A stretch of 30,000 nucleotides of DNA from Mesostigma viride (Eukaryota > Streptophyta > Mesostigmatophyceae > Mesostigmatales > Mesostigmataceae): positions 4,844,728 through 4,874,727 of the forward strand of contig RPFO01000050.1 in the NCBI GenBank assembly GCA_009746045.1. Reading direction: 5' to 3'. A model generated the notes under the pieces. The model was not told the origin of the DNA. It did not search any database and was given only the letters and a program-made list of their open reading frames with translations. Shown piece after piece: positions 1 to 10,313 of this stretch (position 1 is its first letter; each line of letters opens with the position of its first letter). A program made the translations under genes and the position numbers.

Positions 1-629
1 CCCTAATACATAGCCAAGAACGACCGGCATAGCCCTAGACCCCTAATACATAGCCAAGAACGACCGGCATAGCCCTAGACCCCTAATACATAGCCAAGAA
101 CGACCGGCATAGCCCTAGACCCCTAATACATAGCCAAGAACGACCGGCATAGCCCTAGACCCCTAAGACATAGCCAAGAACGACCGGCATAGCCCTAGAC
201 CCCTAATACATAGCCAAGAACGACCGGCATAGCCCTAGACCCCTAATACATAGCCAAGAACGACCGGCATAGCCCTAGACCCCTAATACATAGCCAAGAA
301 CGACCGGCATAGCCCTAGACCCCTAATACATAGCCAAGAACGACCGGCATAGCCCTAGACCCCTAATACATAGCCAAGAACGACCGGCATAGCCCTAGAC
401 CCCTAATACATAGCCAAGAACGACCGGCATAGCCCTAGACCCCTAATACATAGCCAAGAACGACCGGCATAGCCCTAGACCCCTAATACATAGCCAAGAA
501 CGACCGGCATAGCCCTAGACCCCTAATACATAGCCAAGAACGACCGGCATAGCCCTAGACCCCTAATACATAGCCAAGAACGACCGGCATAGCCCTAGAC
601 CCCTAATACATAGCCAAGAACGACCGGCT
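1..629. repeat. 40-bp subtelomere-like satellite array
   Basis: About 15.7 head-to-tail copies of a 40-bp unit that begins ccctaatacatagccaagaa. The copies are almost identical; one carries ccctaagaca instead of ccctaataca at 161-170. The array is cut by the left edge of the window and stops abruptly at 629. The unit itself carries CCCTA motifs. It could be subtelomeric DNA or an array inside an upstream VPS35 intron; the window cannot decide between them. Confidence 0.97.
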
Positions 630-704
630 ATGCATCCCCTTGGCACCTTCCGATCGTGTAACCCCACACCCTACACCCACACACCTTGAGATCTAAAACC
701 TACA

Positions 705-767
705 CCCTAAACCCTAAATCCTCGACCCTAAACCCTAAACCCTCGACCCTAAACCCTAAATCCTCGA
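705..767. repeat. Telomere-type heptamer block (CCCTAAA)n with ordered variants
   Basis: Nine heptamers in strict register. Two CCCTAAA are followed by TCCTCGA, then two CCCTAAA and CCCTCGA, then two CCCTAAA and TCCTCGA. The higher-order period is therefore 21 bp. CCCTAAA is the plant-type telomere repeat, and the C-rich strand lies on + as expected for a left chromosome end. It is a degenerate, probably subtelomeric or interstitial block rather than an active terminus. Confidence 0.85.
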
Positions 768-1359
768 CCTTCAACTCGGAGCAGAAGTTGGCGTGACATG
801 CGCATGTCGGTTGCCCACGCGACACCTGGCACGTGTCAAGGGTCTTGCAGTGACCATGACCACCCTCCCCTGCCCGCAGTGCTGCCGCCTGTGTGTGTAG
901 CGAGGTCTAACGCAGGTAGCGGTCAGCTGCACCCGTACAGCCTGCATATGTGCAGCCTGTTTATGGGCAACTTGCCACCCATGAGCGCCCGCCCCCAGCC
1001 ATACTGCGGCCCGTCACCTGCCCGGCCGGCCATTCGCGGGCCGCCTCCTATCGGGTCCCTCTCCAGGGTTCCTGCCTGGTGCCTGGGTATCCCTCGCTCG
1101 CTTCATCGTTGCCGAATTCTCCTTGACCATTTGACCACGCTCCCACCGCCACCTTGCGCATGGTGCACAATGTGCCGTCGTACTCTGCGTGTTTCGTGCG
1201 GCATCACGCCACGTGGCGTGTTTTGGTGGATGTCATTCGGTGTGGCGTGTTTTGGTGGATGTGTCCTTCTGTGCGGCGTTGGCATCCACCACATACGTAC
1301 ATACGGCTCGCACGCGCGCACGTACCGATGTACATCCCCCCCGGCTGCGGTGTTGGCAG
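768..1359. other. No recognisable gene; sequence before the first visible VPS35 exon
   Basis: I looked in all + frames for the N-terminal VPS35 region and found none. A short direct repeat (gtggcgtgttttggtggatgt) occurs twice around 1212-1262. The stretch ends in a pyrimidine-rich segment and an AG acceptor at 1358-1359. An open frame of 230 codons from 798 runs into the exon but its upstream part resembles nothing known to me, so it is probably intron. Confidence 0.6.
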
Positions 1360-1486
1360 ACATCAAGGCGTTTGACGAGCTGATGCACCTGGAGCTGTTC
1401 TTCACCGAGGAATGCAAGACCAAGGGGCGCAACCCGGCCGAGCTGTACGAGCAAGTGCAATACGTGCTGCACGTGGTGCCCCGACT
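1360..1486 (+). CDS. VPS35: VPS35 exon 1 of the visible set (internal exon)
   Basis: Encodes [15 protein letters not shown] through [14 protein letters not shown]. It starts after AG at 1358-1359 in mid-codon and ends at donor GTGAGT (1487). The codon for Leu of PRLYLL is split across the intron (CT|C). Confidence 0.9.
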
Positions 1487-4400
1487 GTGAGTGGGGGCGT
1501 GAGGGACGGAACGGTGGACGGTGGAAGACAAATCCTGGTTTGAGTCGTCAGGGTATCGCCATGGAGGAATCACCAACCATTTATTTAGCGAGGGGGTTTC
1601 TGATCCGAGTCTGCCCTGCCTGTTGTGCCGGTGGGAGCGGCGTTGCTGTACTTCAACCGGCGCACGGGCGGCTGTTCTCATTTATTGGCCTTTGTTGGCC
1701 ATGGGGGCATTGTATGTGCCTGCTCTGGACAGGGCGTCAGCTCATGGGGTGATGACGCGAGCGCGCAGGGTGATGGCAGCACCCCACAGGGTGATCGTAA
1801 CATCAGGGCAGCGCGGTGGTCGTAGTGATGGGGTGACAGTAATGCTGCCGGATGCGTAGCGTAGTTTCATGATGCACGCGGCGTGGCGCAGCGCACAGCA
1901 CGGCTCCCAATTGCCCGCCACCCGCCACCCACTTTGTTTTCCTGGACCCGCCGCTGGCTCTCCCTGCCCCTGCGCCACCTAGCCATGGGTTCGGCCCCCT
2001 GTGCAACCATCCATGTGTGCCGGGTGGTGGTATCGGGTTGCTTCCTGTGTTCCATGCCATATGCTGCTGAGTCATGGTCCTGCCATGCCCTGTCATGCCG
2101 ATTGCCACGATTGTCCTGCCACCTGTTGCCACGATTGTCCTGCCACCTGTTGCCATGCCCTGCCATGCCCCTGACGCCTCATCTCCCTGTCGCGCCGCAT
2201 CATGCCACCCCGTGCGATTGCGTCGGCGTCTACGGCGCTTTGTGCCCCGCAGCTACCTGCTGTGCACGGTGGGCAGCGTGTACATGCGCACCAAGCAGGC
2301 GCCCGTCAAGGAGGTGCTCAAGGACCTGGTGGATATGTCGCGCGGCGTGCAGCACCCGCTCAGGGGGCTGTTCCTGCGCTCCTACCTCTCGCAGGTGTGT
2401 GCAGTCTACGAGAGGGTGTGCCGCCATCCGCCACAGGCCGCATCCTCCAGTGCCCGTCCCCATGGCTCTTGGCTCTGTACATGCATGCATGCATACAGCT
2501 TTCCCTTTTCTCCCTGCATCCCAACCCACGCAGTGGCCAGTTGCACGTGAGACCACACGATTGTGCATGCGGCAGTTTGCATAATCTTTCACATCAGTTT
2601 GCCAAGCGGGTGGTTCGTCAGTAATATAGTATACTAGTAATAAAGTATTGTAGTATGCCTGTTACTAAGATGGCAAAAAGTTGTTATTTATACTGAGGCG
2701 CCTGCCTCGCTTTGCCATGGGAGGCATGAAGCGGTCGGTAGGCTGGAGGTTGGCACCCGCGGTGGCCATGGAATATGGATACCCGCGCGTGCCACCCTGG
2801 CGTGCCACCCTGGCAAACACCTTCCTCCTCACCAGAATGCATGACCTTTTTTGTCATTTGCAGGCGTTGCTGGTACCTGAGTTGGCCTTGAGGGTGTGGG
2901 TTGTGTGGTCATCTTTCGCTCGCGCATCGTTCTTTAGCAACGTTTCTGTTATTGTTGTGTGGATGATCTGCATTCGATTGGTGGACGTGGGATGGATACC
3001 TTACACCAGATGGGTCACACGTTTCCGTGGGCTATAGACTTATGGATCACATCCTCCTTGATATACTTATGGATCACATCCTCCTTGATGTACTTATGGA
3101 TACCATGGCTTTTCGGGTGTGCCACGTCGTCACATGCCCGCATCCCGCGCCCCCCCCCCCCCACCTCCTCACGCGGTGCCTCCAGGTGTCCAAGGACAAG
3201 CTGCCCGACACGGGTTCGGAGTACGAGAGCGACGCGGGGGGCCACGTGGAGGACGCGGTGGACTTTGTGGTACAGAACTTCACAGAGATGAACAAGCTGT
3301 GGGTTCGCATGCAGCACACGCAGGGGGGCCACGGGCGCGACCGCCAGGCGCGCGAGAAGGAGCGGCGCGAGTTGCGTGACCTGGTGGGGAAGAACCTGCA
3401 TGTGCTGTCGCAGCTGCAGGGGGTGGACGTGGCCACGTACCGCGCCACCGTTCTGCCGCGCGTGCTGGAGCAGGTGGGTAGCAGGGTATAGTAGTAGGGT
3501 ATAGTAGCAGGGTATAGTAGCAGGGTATAGTAGTAGGGTATAGTCGTAGGGTAAAGTTGTAGGGTATACAAAGGCCAGTGGCGTAGGGTAGTTGTAGGCT
3601 ACTGGTGTACTAGCGTGGAGTACTAGGACGATGTACAAGGCAGGTGTGAGCGTGGAGTACTAGGACGATGTACAAGGCAGGTGTGAGCGTGGAGTACTAG
3701 GACGATGTACAAGGCAGGTGTGAGCGTCCATGGTCTGCATATTCCTGCATCAAGGCCTGCACTGGCTGTCTCGTGTTGGTAGAAGTTGGCTCTCCTTAAT
3801 GTCTTGGAGGTCATGGACGTGGGTGCATGCCAGAAAAGGTGCGTCGTGGGATCAGTATTTGCACGCGAACCTGCTTTGTGGGTCAAGTGGACGCACACGT
3901 GCACCGTGTTTTTGCCATGGATGGAATGCAATAGCTCACGCTGTTTTTAGCTGCGATGCATGGCCTGCCACGACGCGGCCAAGCGCAACGGTGCAGAAGG
4001 CCTGCTGCCACCGCTGCTGGTGCAACACAGCACGGGCTCACGACCGTCCAAGTGCCACCATGGCCATCCTCTTCTTCCTGCGCTTGCCACCATGCCCATG
4101 TGTGTGGTCTTGTTGGGGGTGGTATGCATCTTCCCATGATTTCGTTCTGTTCCTCCTACAGTATCTGTTTTCTCACTCATTAGATTAGGAATTTTCATTC
4201 CCTTTACCCTGGGTATGTGCTTTGATGGATCTTTTTTATTTTACTCGGGCCATTCTTTCCTTGTTACCATGCTGCTGGTGACATGCTGCGGATGCCTTGC
4301 CGCGCTTGCTTCTCCCTCCCCCCCCCCCCCCCCCCCTCGCGCGCCAGGTTGTCAACTGCAAGGACGAGATCGCCCAGTCGTACCTGATGGATGCGATCAT

Positions 4401-7400
4401 CCAAGTCTTCCCTGACGACTTCCACCTGCAGACGCTCGACACGCTGCTCGAGGCCTGCCCGCAGCTGCAGCCGGGTGTCGACCTGAAGACTGTGCTGGCC
4501 CAGTTCATGGAACGGCTGGCCGAGTACGCGGCGGGGACCCCGTCAGCACTGCCCGTGTTTGACGAGGTGGAGGCGTTTGAGAAGCTGCTGGGCGCGCTGC
4601 CCAAAGTGGTCGCCTCGCAGCCCGAGATGCCCCAGTCACGTGCGGTGGCGCTCTACGGATCCCTGGCAGGGTTCGTTCTCAGCGTGCACAAGGGGAGGCT
4701 GGACTACTTGGACCGCGTGCTTGACGCCTGTGTGGACATGCTCACGCGCGACGGGGCGGGCCCGCTGCGCGAACCGGCCGCGGTCAAGGCCGTCTCCGCG
4801 CTGCTGGCGGCCCCGCTAGCTCAGTACGGGAACATCAACACGGTGTTGAACCTGGAGCACTACCCGCGGCTGCTGGCATTGCTGCCGTACGGCGCGGGCA
4901 AGTCGACCGCGCTGGCCATCGTGCGCCACGTGACTGAGCGGGGCACGCTCGTCTCCTCCCCCGACAAGGTGGCCAAGTTGTTCGACTTTGTCTCACTGCT
5001 CGTGCGGCGCGACGCCCCCGGCGCCCCCTCGGACGACACGGTGGACCCCGAGGACTTGGAGGAGGAGCAGACGCTGGTGGCGCGCCTGCTGCACTTGCTG
5101 ATGGCCGACGACCCGGGCACCATGTTTGCGATTCTGGCGACCGCGAGGGAGCAGCTGCTGCTGGGGGGGCCCCGCCGGCTGCCCTTCACGCTGCCCCCGC
5201 TTACCTTCCATGCGCTCAAGCTGGTTCGCAAGCTGCAGCAGCAAGGCAAGGGCATGGGTGGCAGCAGCACTGCCGCCGGCGGTGGCAGCCAAGTGGCCGC
5301 GGGCGATGCCCAGGGTGGGGATGTGGGGGAGGCCACGCAGGCACCCGCGGGTGCGGCGCCCGCGGAGGGGTTGTCTGCACGTGGACAGGTGTCGCTCACG
5401 CAGGTGCTCCAGTTTGTGCATGGCACGTGCGCGTCGCTGGTGGAGGTCACGCACGCGGAGCTGGCGCTGCGTGTTCTGCTGCTGGCGGCTACAGTCGCCT
5501 GCGACTGCGGCCTCGAGCGCGTCGGGTCGGATCTGTTTGTCACTGCGTGCGGCGTCTACGAGGACGAGATCGCGGTGAGGGGGGGGGCCTTATCGCGGTG
5601 ATGGTGGGGCAGGTGGAGCTGAATAAATGAGGTATAGGGTGTTCTATAGGAAGGAGATTTGTCGCACAGAGGTAATAGTGAGGGGGCAGGTGGAGCTGTT
5701 TATGAGTTGTTTAGGAGTTGTGTAGAGTCGATCTACGGCATGGGGATCGCGGTTTGAGGGGGGTGGGGGGTGGGGACTAAGTGGTGATGGTCATTGGGAG
5801 TAGGGTGGTAGTGGGGCGCTGAGGGGGAGTTGGTGGCGTATGGGGGTGTGCTGGTATGCGGCAATCATGTAGTATGGAGGCCGCGGTGACTGGCCATGGA
5901 GCTGTAGACAGGATAAGTTTGCCACACAGGGATGTGCCTGAGAGGGTGAGAATGCCGCTGTGACTCGTGCAGTGTGAAGTGGCCATGAGTGTGAGTGTCA
6001 CAGTATTCCAGATGTTCCTAAAGGAGCGTGTTTGATATAGTGGGAATGTGTTTGATATATCACTTATGTGCATGATGTACTAGGAATGTGCATGATGCCT
6101 ATCTTGGTGCACAGCTAGGTAGGCCGTAGGTAGGTGATGGGTCTTTTGGGCATGGCGGCTGCATGGTGGCCTTGGCCCTCGCAAACTCTTTTCCCTGCAC
6201 GTTTGACTTTCAAGCAGCGACGTCGCCTTCATGGATGAGTGGTTGCGCGTGGTCGCTAGAAGTTGCCTGCCGCGCGTCGCCCATCTACCCCTGGGCTCCC
6301 CCATGCGCTCCACCCTCCGCGGTCACCCTGCAGTGGCATGTTCCTGGGGTGGCTTGCCAGCAACGTGGAGTTTCCTGTCCCGCGGTGCTGTCACCCGGTG
6401 CTGTGAATGACAACATGGGGCGCTCTTGAACCAGGTATCCCTTAATGGGCGACTTACGCACTCTCTGTGCCTGAATATCGTTGCGGGGTGGCGCCCACCT
6501 CCTGCGGCATCACCTGCTGGGCGCTTGCGGCCCCTGCCCCTTGCGTGCCTACTGCGCCCCCCCCCCCATGGCCACCGCAGGACACGCGCGCACAGGTGAC
6601 GGCGCTGCAGCTGCTGGTGGGCAGCTTGCAGCAGGTTGGCGCGCAGCTGACCCCCGACAGCCGGCAGCCACTGCTGCACAAGGCCACGCTGGTGGGTGCC
6701 AGCACAGGCTACCAGACATTGTGTGGCTCCCTACGCGCACCATATGGTAGCACTGGATGGCGTGAAGCCTGCACGCTTGTGCTTGCGATCACGCAGTGGC
6801 TGTGGTCTGACGAGGAGTGTCCCATGGCTGTAGTCTCGCGCGTGCAGGCAAGGAGCGTCCCATGGCTGTAGTCTCGCGCGTGCAGGCAAGGAGCGTCCCA
6901 TGGCTGTAGTCTCGCGCGTGCAGGCAAGGAGCGTCCCATGGCTGTAGTCTGGCGCGTGCAGGCAAGGAGCGTCCCATGGCTGTAGTCTCGCGCGTGCAGG
7001 CAAGGGTCACAAGCTCCTGTCGCTACCCTCTCATCAAGCATGGGCTCACATTCTTGCGTGTGTGAGTCGACGGCTTTTGGGTGGTTTCTGGTGGCCAACG
7101 CAGCAGGGGTAGGCCCCTTGCAGCAGGCACATCAAGTTCGTAGTTGTGTAGCATGGCGGTCTACACTACTGCACGGTGGTATATTAGCGTAGCAGTCTAC
7201 TGCATGGTGGTATATTAGCGTAGCAGTCTACTGCATGGTGGTATATTAGCGTAGCAGTCTACTGCATGGTGGTATATTAGCGTAGCAGTCTACAGCATGG
7301 TGGTATATTAGCGTAGCAGTCTACTGCATGGTGGTATATTAGCGTAGCAGTCTACTGCATGGTGGTATATTAGCGTAGCAGTCTACTGCATGGTGGTATA

Positions 7401-10313
7401 TTAGCGTAGCAGTCTACAGCACGGTGGTATATTAGCGTAGCAGTCTACAGCACGGTGGTATATTAGCGTAGCAGTCTACAGCACGGTGGTATATTAGCGT
7501 AGCAGTCTACTGCATGGTGGTATATTAGCGTAGCAGTCTACTGCACGGTGGTATATTAGCGTAGCAGTCTACTGCATGGTGGTATATTAGCGTAGTAGTC
7601 TACTGCATGGTGGTATATTAGCGTAGCAGTCTACTGCACGGTGGTATATTAGCGTAGCAGTCTACTGCATGGTGGTATATTAGCGTAGCAGTCTACTGTA
7701 TGGTGGTATATTAGCGTAGCAGTCTACTGCACGGTGGTATATTAGCATAGCAGTCTACTGCACGGTGGTATATTAGCGTAGTAGTCTACTGCATGGTGGT
7801 ATATTAGCGTAGCAGTCTACTGCACGTTGGTATATTAGCGTAGCAGTCTACAGCACGGTGTCGTAGGAGACAGTCAGGGTAGCAGCAAGGCACCCTCGTA
7901 CACAGCCAGAGTCGTGCGGCCACGCAAGGACGGGCGTGCACAGCCCGCCTTGCACACCGGATATTCGGCCAGCAATGCAACTGTGTGCTGGCTGCTCAGC
8001 CATGAAAATGTTGCTTCCTAGTCTCCCCCACGCCGACATGTGGCTGCCCCTTGTGCCAAGCAGGCACGCCGGTTGTTAGTGCCCATCAGCAGCCCGTGTG
8101 GGCAGGACGTGCACCCTGGCTGGTTGCGTCCAGGTGGGGGATGGGTCCCCCGCCTGGACGCCAGCCTCATCTCCATAGGCAGATGAGGCTGGGTCGCGCT
8201 GCGATGTTTGCGCGCTGCACCGACTCCATGCTCGTACTTGCATCTGCCCCCAGGCATCGAATCCTGGCATCGACACCTCCCTGCCGTTTCCCATTGGTTG
8301 TCCTTCCCCCTGCGGCCCATGCCCATGCCCACACCCACATTCACGCCCATGCCTGTGCCCACCCATGCGCCCGATCCACCCGCGCCTGTGCCCCTGCCCA
8401 CACCCAAACCCGCGCCTGTGCCCATCGCGCGCAGTACGCTGCGCGGCTGCTGCGGCGGGTGGACCAGTGCCGTGCGATGGCCTTATGCTCACACCTGTTC
8501 TGGTCCGACGACGGCCGCGCGTGCAACGACGAAGCGGGGTAGGTGGCGGGACGCCGATTCAAGACAAGGCGCGGCGGTATTGGTGTGCACTTTTTGCTTG
8601 GGCCATGGACAGAGGGGCAGGAGGGGTGGCCGCTGTGTGCGTGCCCTGGGTGCTTGTGTAGCACCATTCTTAATTCTTTTTTTACCCAATTTTTTTAGTA
8701 GTTTGCTAGAAATAGGATACTTACGGTTGCGCGCAACAGGTGCCCCACATCTATGGGTTCTGGGTGGTGGTGAGTATAGCGCTTCACTAGGTACTACGGC
8801 GCTTCACCAGGTACTTCGCCACTACGGCTTTTCAACAGCCCCATTTGGCCCATTCTAGGGTATGCGTTAATAATGTGTGTAGCAGGAGGTACAGCGGGCG
8901 CTGTGTTGGCCGTCCAGTGCGACAATTGCACCGCACGTGCTCGCCGGTGCTCCTGTACGTCTTCGATAATAACAGCTGCTGGCTAAACAATAACAGCCGC
9001 TGTCGTGTGCAAGGAGGCTGTTGCTTGGGTGTGGGGATGGGCATGAGACGCCTCTCTCGGTGTGCTGCGCCGGACATCTCCTGGCCATCGTCAGGGTCAT
9101 CCCCCGCTGGCAGCTAGGCTAGCCACCGCCCCGCGTGGGCCGCTGCCATGGCCACGCATTGCTTTTTGTAATCCTGTAGGTCATGTCTATGTATCAGGCA
9201 GCAAGCGACTGATCACAGCGCAGGTGAGGGGTTGGCGGAGGGCTCGTTTTCAGGGTTAGGCGAGGGTTAGGTGGGTTGTCAGGGGTTCCGGGTTCCGGGG
9301 AGCCATCACCTGATGGTCGGCATCCGGCATCCGTTCTCCTCCCATGGCCCCATTCACCCCCCTGTGCGTGCTCTCCTCTGTCGTGCAGCCTGCTGGCCTG
9401 CCTCGAGCGGTGCATAAAGCTGGCCCACGCAGCGCAGTCCGTCAGCGCGGACTGCACTGGCAAGGGTTCGCTGGCAAACGTGACCCTTCTGGTGGAGATT
9501 GCCAACAAGTGAGTGGGGGGCTCTCCCAGCGCTGCTGTGGGAGAGGCGAGATCCTTTGGTTCGGGGGCGATGGAAGGCATAACTGTGTGTCATGGCGGCA
9601 AGTGGGCAATGCGCTGCGGAGGAAAGGGCCGTGGAATCACAGGCACGAGCGCCATAGGGTGATGGCCCAGAGGCGACGAAACCGAGCTTATGCGTCTGAC
9701 TGGGCTAGTCTGCGATTGTGGGTTTTGTGGGTTTCGCGGTAAATTTGTCAATTGTGCATTTGGGCTTTTCACGCAAGTTTCCCGTGCTTTTTTTTGGGGG
9801 GGGGGGGGGGCTGTCATTGGTGTGCCTGCTACTGGCCGTTTGGGTGTGCTTGGGTCGTGCATACCTGCTTGTGGATGGCCCCCTAGTCCCAGCCAGTGGA
9901 CCAAGAAACCGCCAGGACACCAAGGAAGCCAGTTGCAGTCTTCTTGTGCATGGCCTCTGGTGCCTGCTCGTCCCCTGCCCTCGTGGCTGCCTTGTGGTAT
10001 TACCCTGCCCTTTGGCCACCCCTCCCCTGGTCCTGACCATCGCCCCCTGGCCACCCCCACCCACCCCGACCCCCGACGTGCCAGGTACATCTACTACCTG
10101 GACAAGGGCTGCCCCGCAATCACCCCCGCGCGGCTGCAGGCGCTGCTGGACGAGGTGGCTTCTGCGCGCGCCGGTGGCGGCCTGGAGGGCAGCGAGGAGG
10201 AGGCGGAGCAGCTGGCCTCGTTTCTGCGCGCGACCGGCACGCACATGGACATCAAGCGCAAGAAGGGGGGGCCCATCGGGGACAAGTACGAGGGCCTGCG
10301 GCTGGCGGCGTAA
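1360..10313 (+). CDS. VPS35: VPS35, retromer core subunit (5'-incomplete, eight exons)
   Basis: VPS35 is the alpha-solenoid scaffold of retromer, which with VPS26 and VPS29 retrieves cargo from endosomes to the Golgi or plasma membrane. Coding join: 1360-1486, 2253-2394, 3186-3473, 4348-5574, 6581-6691, 8435-8538, 9389-9508, 10085-10313. All introns are GT-AG and the phases agree, giving 781 complete codons and a TAA stop at 10311-10313. Family hallmarks are [14 protein letters not shown] (the PRLYL motif for VPS26 binding), [85 protein letters not shown] and a C-terminal YIYYLDKG. Wording is closer to plant than animal VPS35. Family length is about 790-800 residues, and exon 4 carries an extra linker, so roughly 70-80 N-terminal residues are missing. 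The first visible exon has a proper acceptor, so at least one coding exon lies further left or is lost. Identity is very sure; whether the locus is intact is not known. Confidence 0.95.
2074..2165. repeat. Short tandem repeats in VPS35 intron
   Basis: The unit ccacgattgtcctgccacctgttg (about 24-25 bp) occurs about twice, flanked by related tgccatgccctg segments. It lies between exons 1 and 2 of the visible VPS35 gene. Confidence 0.7.
2253..2394 (+). CDS. VPS35: VPS35 exon 2
   Basis: Begins after AG at 2251-2252 and completes [20 protein letters not shown]. It continues with [20 protein letters not shown] and ends at SYLSQ with donor GTGTGT (2395), phase 0. Confidence 0.93.
3036..3104. repeat. 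30-bp direct repeat in VPS35 intron
   Basis: The motif acttatggatcacatcctcc plus ttgata/gt occurs twice, with a third partial copy. It is intronic, between exons 2 and 3. Confidence 0.8.
3186..3473 (+). CDS. VPS35: VPS35 exon 3
   Basis: Follows a C-rich pyrimidine tract and AG (3184-3185). Encodes [16 protein letters not shown], then [14 protein letters not shown], an Arg/Glu-rich stretch, [16 protein letters not shown] and VLPRVLEQ. Donor is GTGGGT at 3474. Both ends are phase 0. Confidence 0.95.
3476..3568. repeat. 15-bp minisatellite immediately after a 5' splice site
   Basis: Six or so copies of agggtatagtagc/t-type units, starting only a few bases into the intron after exon 3. Units diverge towards the right (tcgtagggtaaagttgtagg). 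Confidence 0.85.
3612..3728. repeat. 37-bp minisatellite in VPS35 intron
   Basis: Three near-identical copies of a unit beginning gcgtggagtactaggacgat, with unit starts near 3613, 3650 and 3687. Intronic. Confidence 0.93.
4348..5574 (+). CDS. VPS35: VPS35 exon 4 (largest exon)
   Basis: Follows a run of about 20 C and AG at 4346-4347. Its 409 codons run from [17 protein letters not shown] to YEDEIA with donor GTGAGG (5575). It covers most of the solenoid. At about 5236-5385 a Gly/Ala/Gln-rich linker ([12 protein letters not shown] and following) replaces a shorter loop of plant and animal homologues. The conserved YEDEI..D motif, the neighbourhood of human Asp620, is split between this exon and the next. 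Confidence 0.96.
5575..6580. other. VPS35 intron 4
   Basis: G-rich in its first 270 bases (many ggtgggg and gaggg words), then mixed sequence with short imprecise repeats (tgtttgatata and gtgcatgatg words, 6026-6100). No exon seen on either strand. Confidence 0.6.
6581..6691 (+). CDS. VPS35: VPS35 exon 5
   Basis: Encodes [20 protein letters not shown] and ends LLHKATL with donor GTGGGT (6692). It matches the DSKAQ..AL.L.IGT segment of the family. Phase 0 at both ends. Confidence 0.94.
6812..7002. repeat. 38-bp minisatellite in VPS35 intron 5
   Basis: Five copies of a unit containing cccatggctgtagtctcgcg; copies of cccatgg start at 6821, 6859, 6897, 6935 and 6973. The open frames on the minus strand here are by-products of the array. 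Confidence 0.95.
7148..7858. repeat. 31-bp minisatellite, about 22 copies, in VPS35 intron 5
   Basis: The unit gtagcagtctactgcatggt plus ggtatattagc repeats without spacers from 7179, after one diverged unit. Variants are t/a at tct-act/aca-gc and catgg/cacgg. Most units contain the inverted repeat GCAGT-CT-ACTGC. It fills nearly half of the 1.7-kb intron. Confidence 0.97.
8280..8425. repeat. C-rich degenerate repeat upstream of exon 6
   Basis: Irregular repetition of gcccatgcc, cacaccc and gcctgtgccc words, almost purine-free apart from A and occasional G. It probably serves as an extended pyrimidine-rich region before the acceptor; open frames across it are low complexity. Confidence 0.65.
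8435..8538 (+). CDS. VPS35: VPS35 exon 6
   Basis: Follows a long C-rich, pyrimidine-biased tract (8280-8430, cccatgcccacaccc words) and AG at 8433-8434. Encodes [34 protein letters not shown] and two bases of Gly. Donor GTAGGT at 8539. Confidence 0.92.
8776..8828. repeat. Short direct repeat in VPS35 intron 6
   Basis: The words gcgcttcacta/ccaggtact recur about 24 bp apart with a diverged third part. A second small duplication (aataacagctgctg / aataacagccgctg) lies at about 8967-9001. Confidence 0.6.
9389..9508 (+). CDS. VPS35: VPS35 exon 7
   Basis: AG at 9387-9388; the first base completes the split Gly codon. Encodes [19 protein letters not shown], then [13 protein letters not shown] and two bases of Lys. 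Donor GTGAGT at 9509. It aligns without gaps to the plant segment VLLCLKRALKIAN when joined directly to exon 6. Confidence 0.92.
10085..10313 (+). CDS. VPS35: VPS35 last exon
   Basis: Acceptor AG at 10083-10084 after a C-rich tract. Encodes [19 protein letters not shown], an acidic [12 protein letters not shown] segment and the family-typical end KYEGLRLAA, then TAA. Animal VPS35 ends in a comparable YEGL motif. Confidence 0.95.

Noticed and set aside
798-1490. 230-codon open frame ending in VPS35-like sequence, as the start of the gene
   Set aside because: Only its last 43 codons match VPS35. The part before 1360 has no resemblance to the conserved N-terminus, and an AG acceptor sits exactly where the match begins.
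6709-7098. Minus-strand protein with repeated [19 protein letters not shown]-type words
   Set aside because: Translation of the 38-bp minisatellite in VPS35 intron 5.
7148-7858. CRISPR-like array
   Set aside because: Units are contiguous 31-mers without spacers and lie in a eukaryotic intron.
9179-9222. Mini-exon encoding GKRLITAQ between VPS35 exons 6 and 7
   Set aside because: It recalls the GKRV of human VPS35, but its 22 bases would break the phase, and exon 6 joined directly to exon 7 aligns without a gap.
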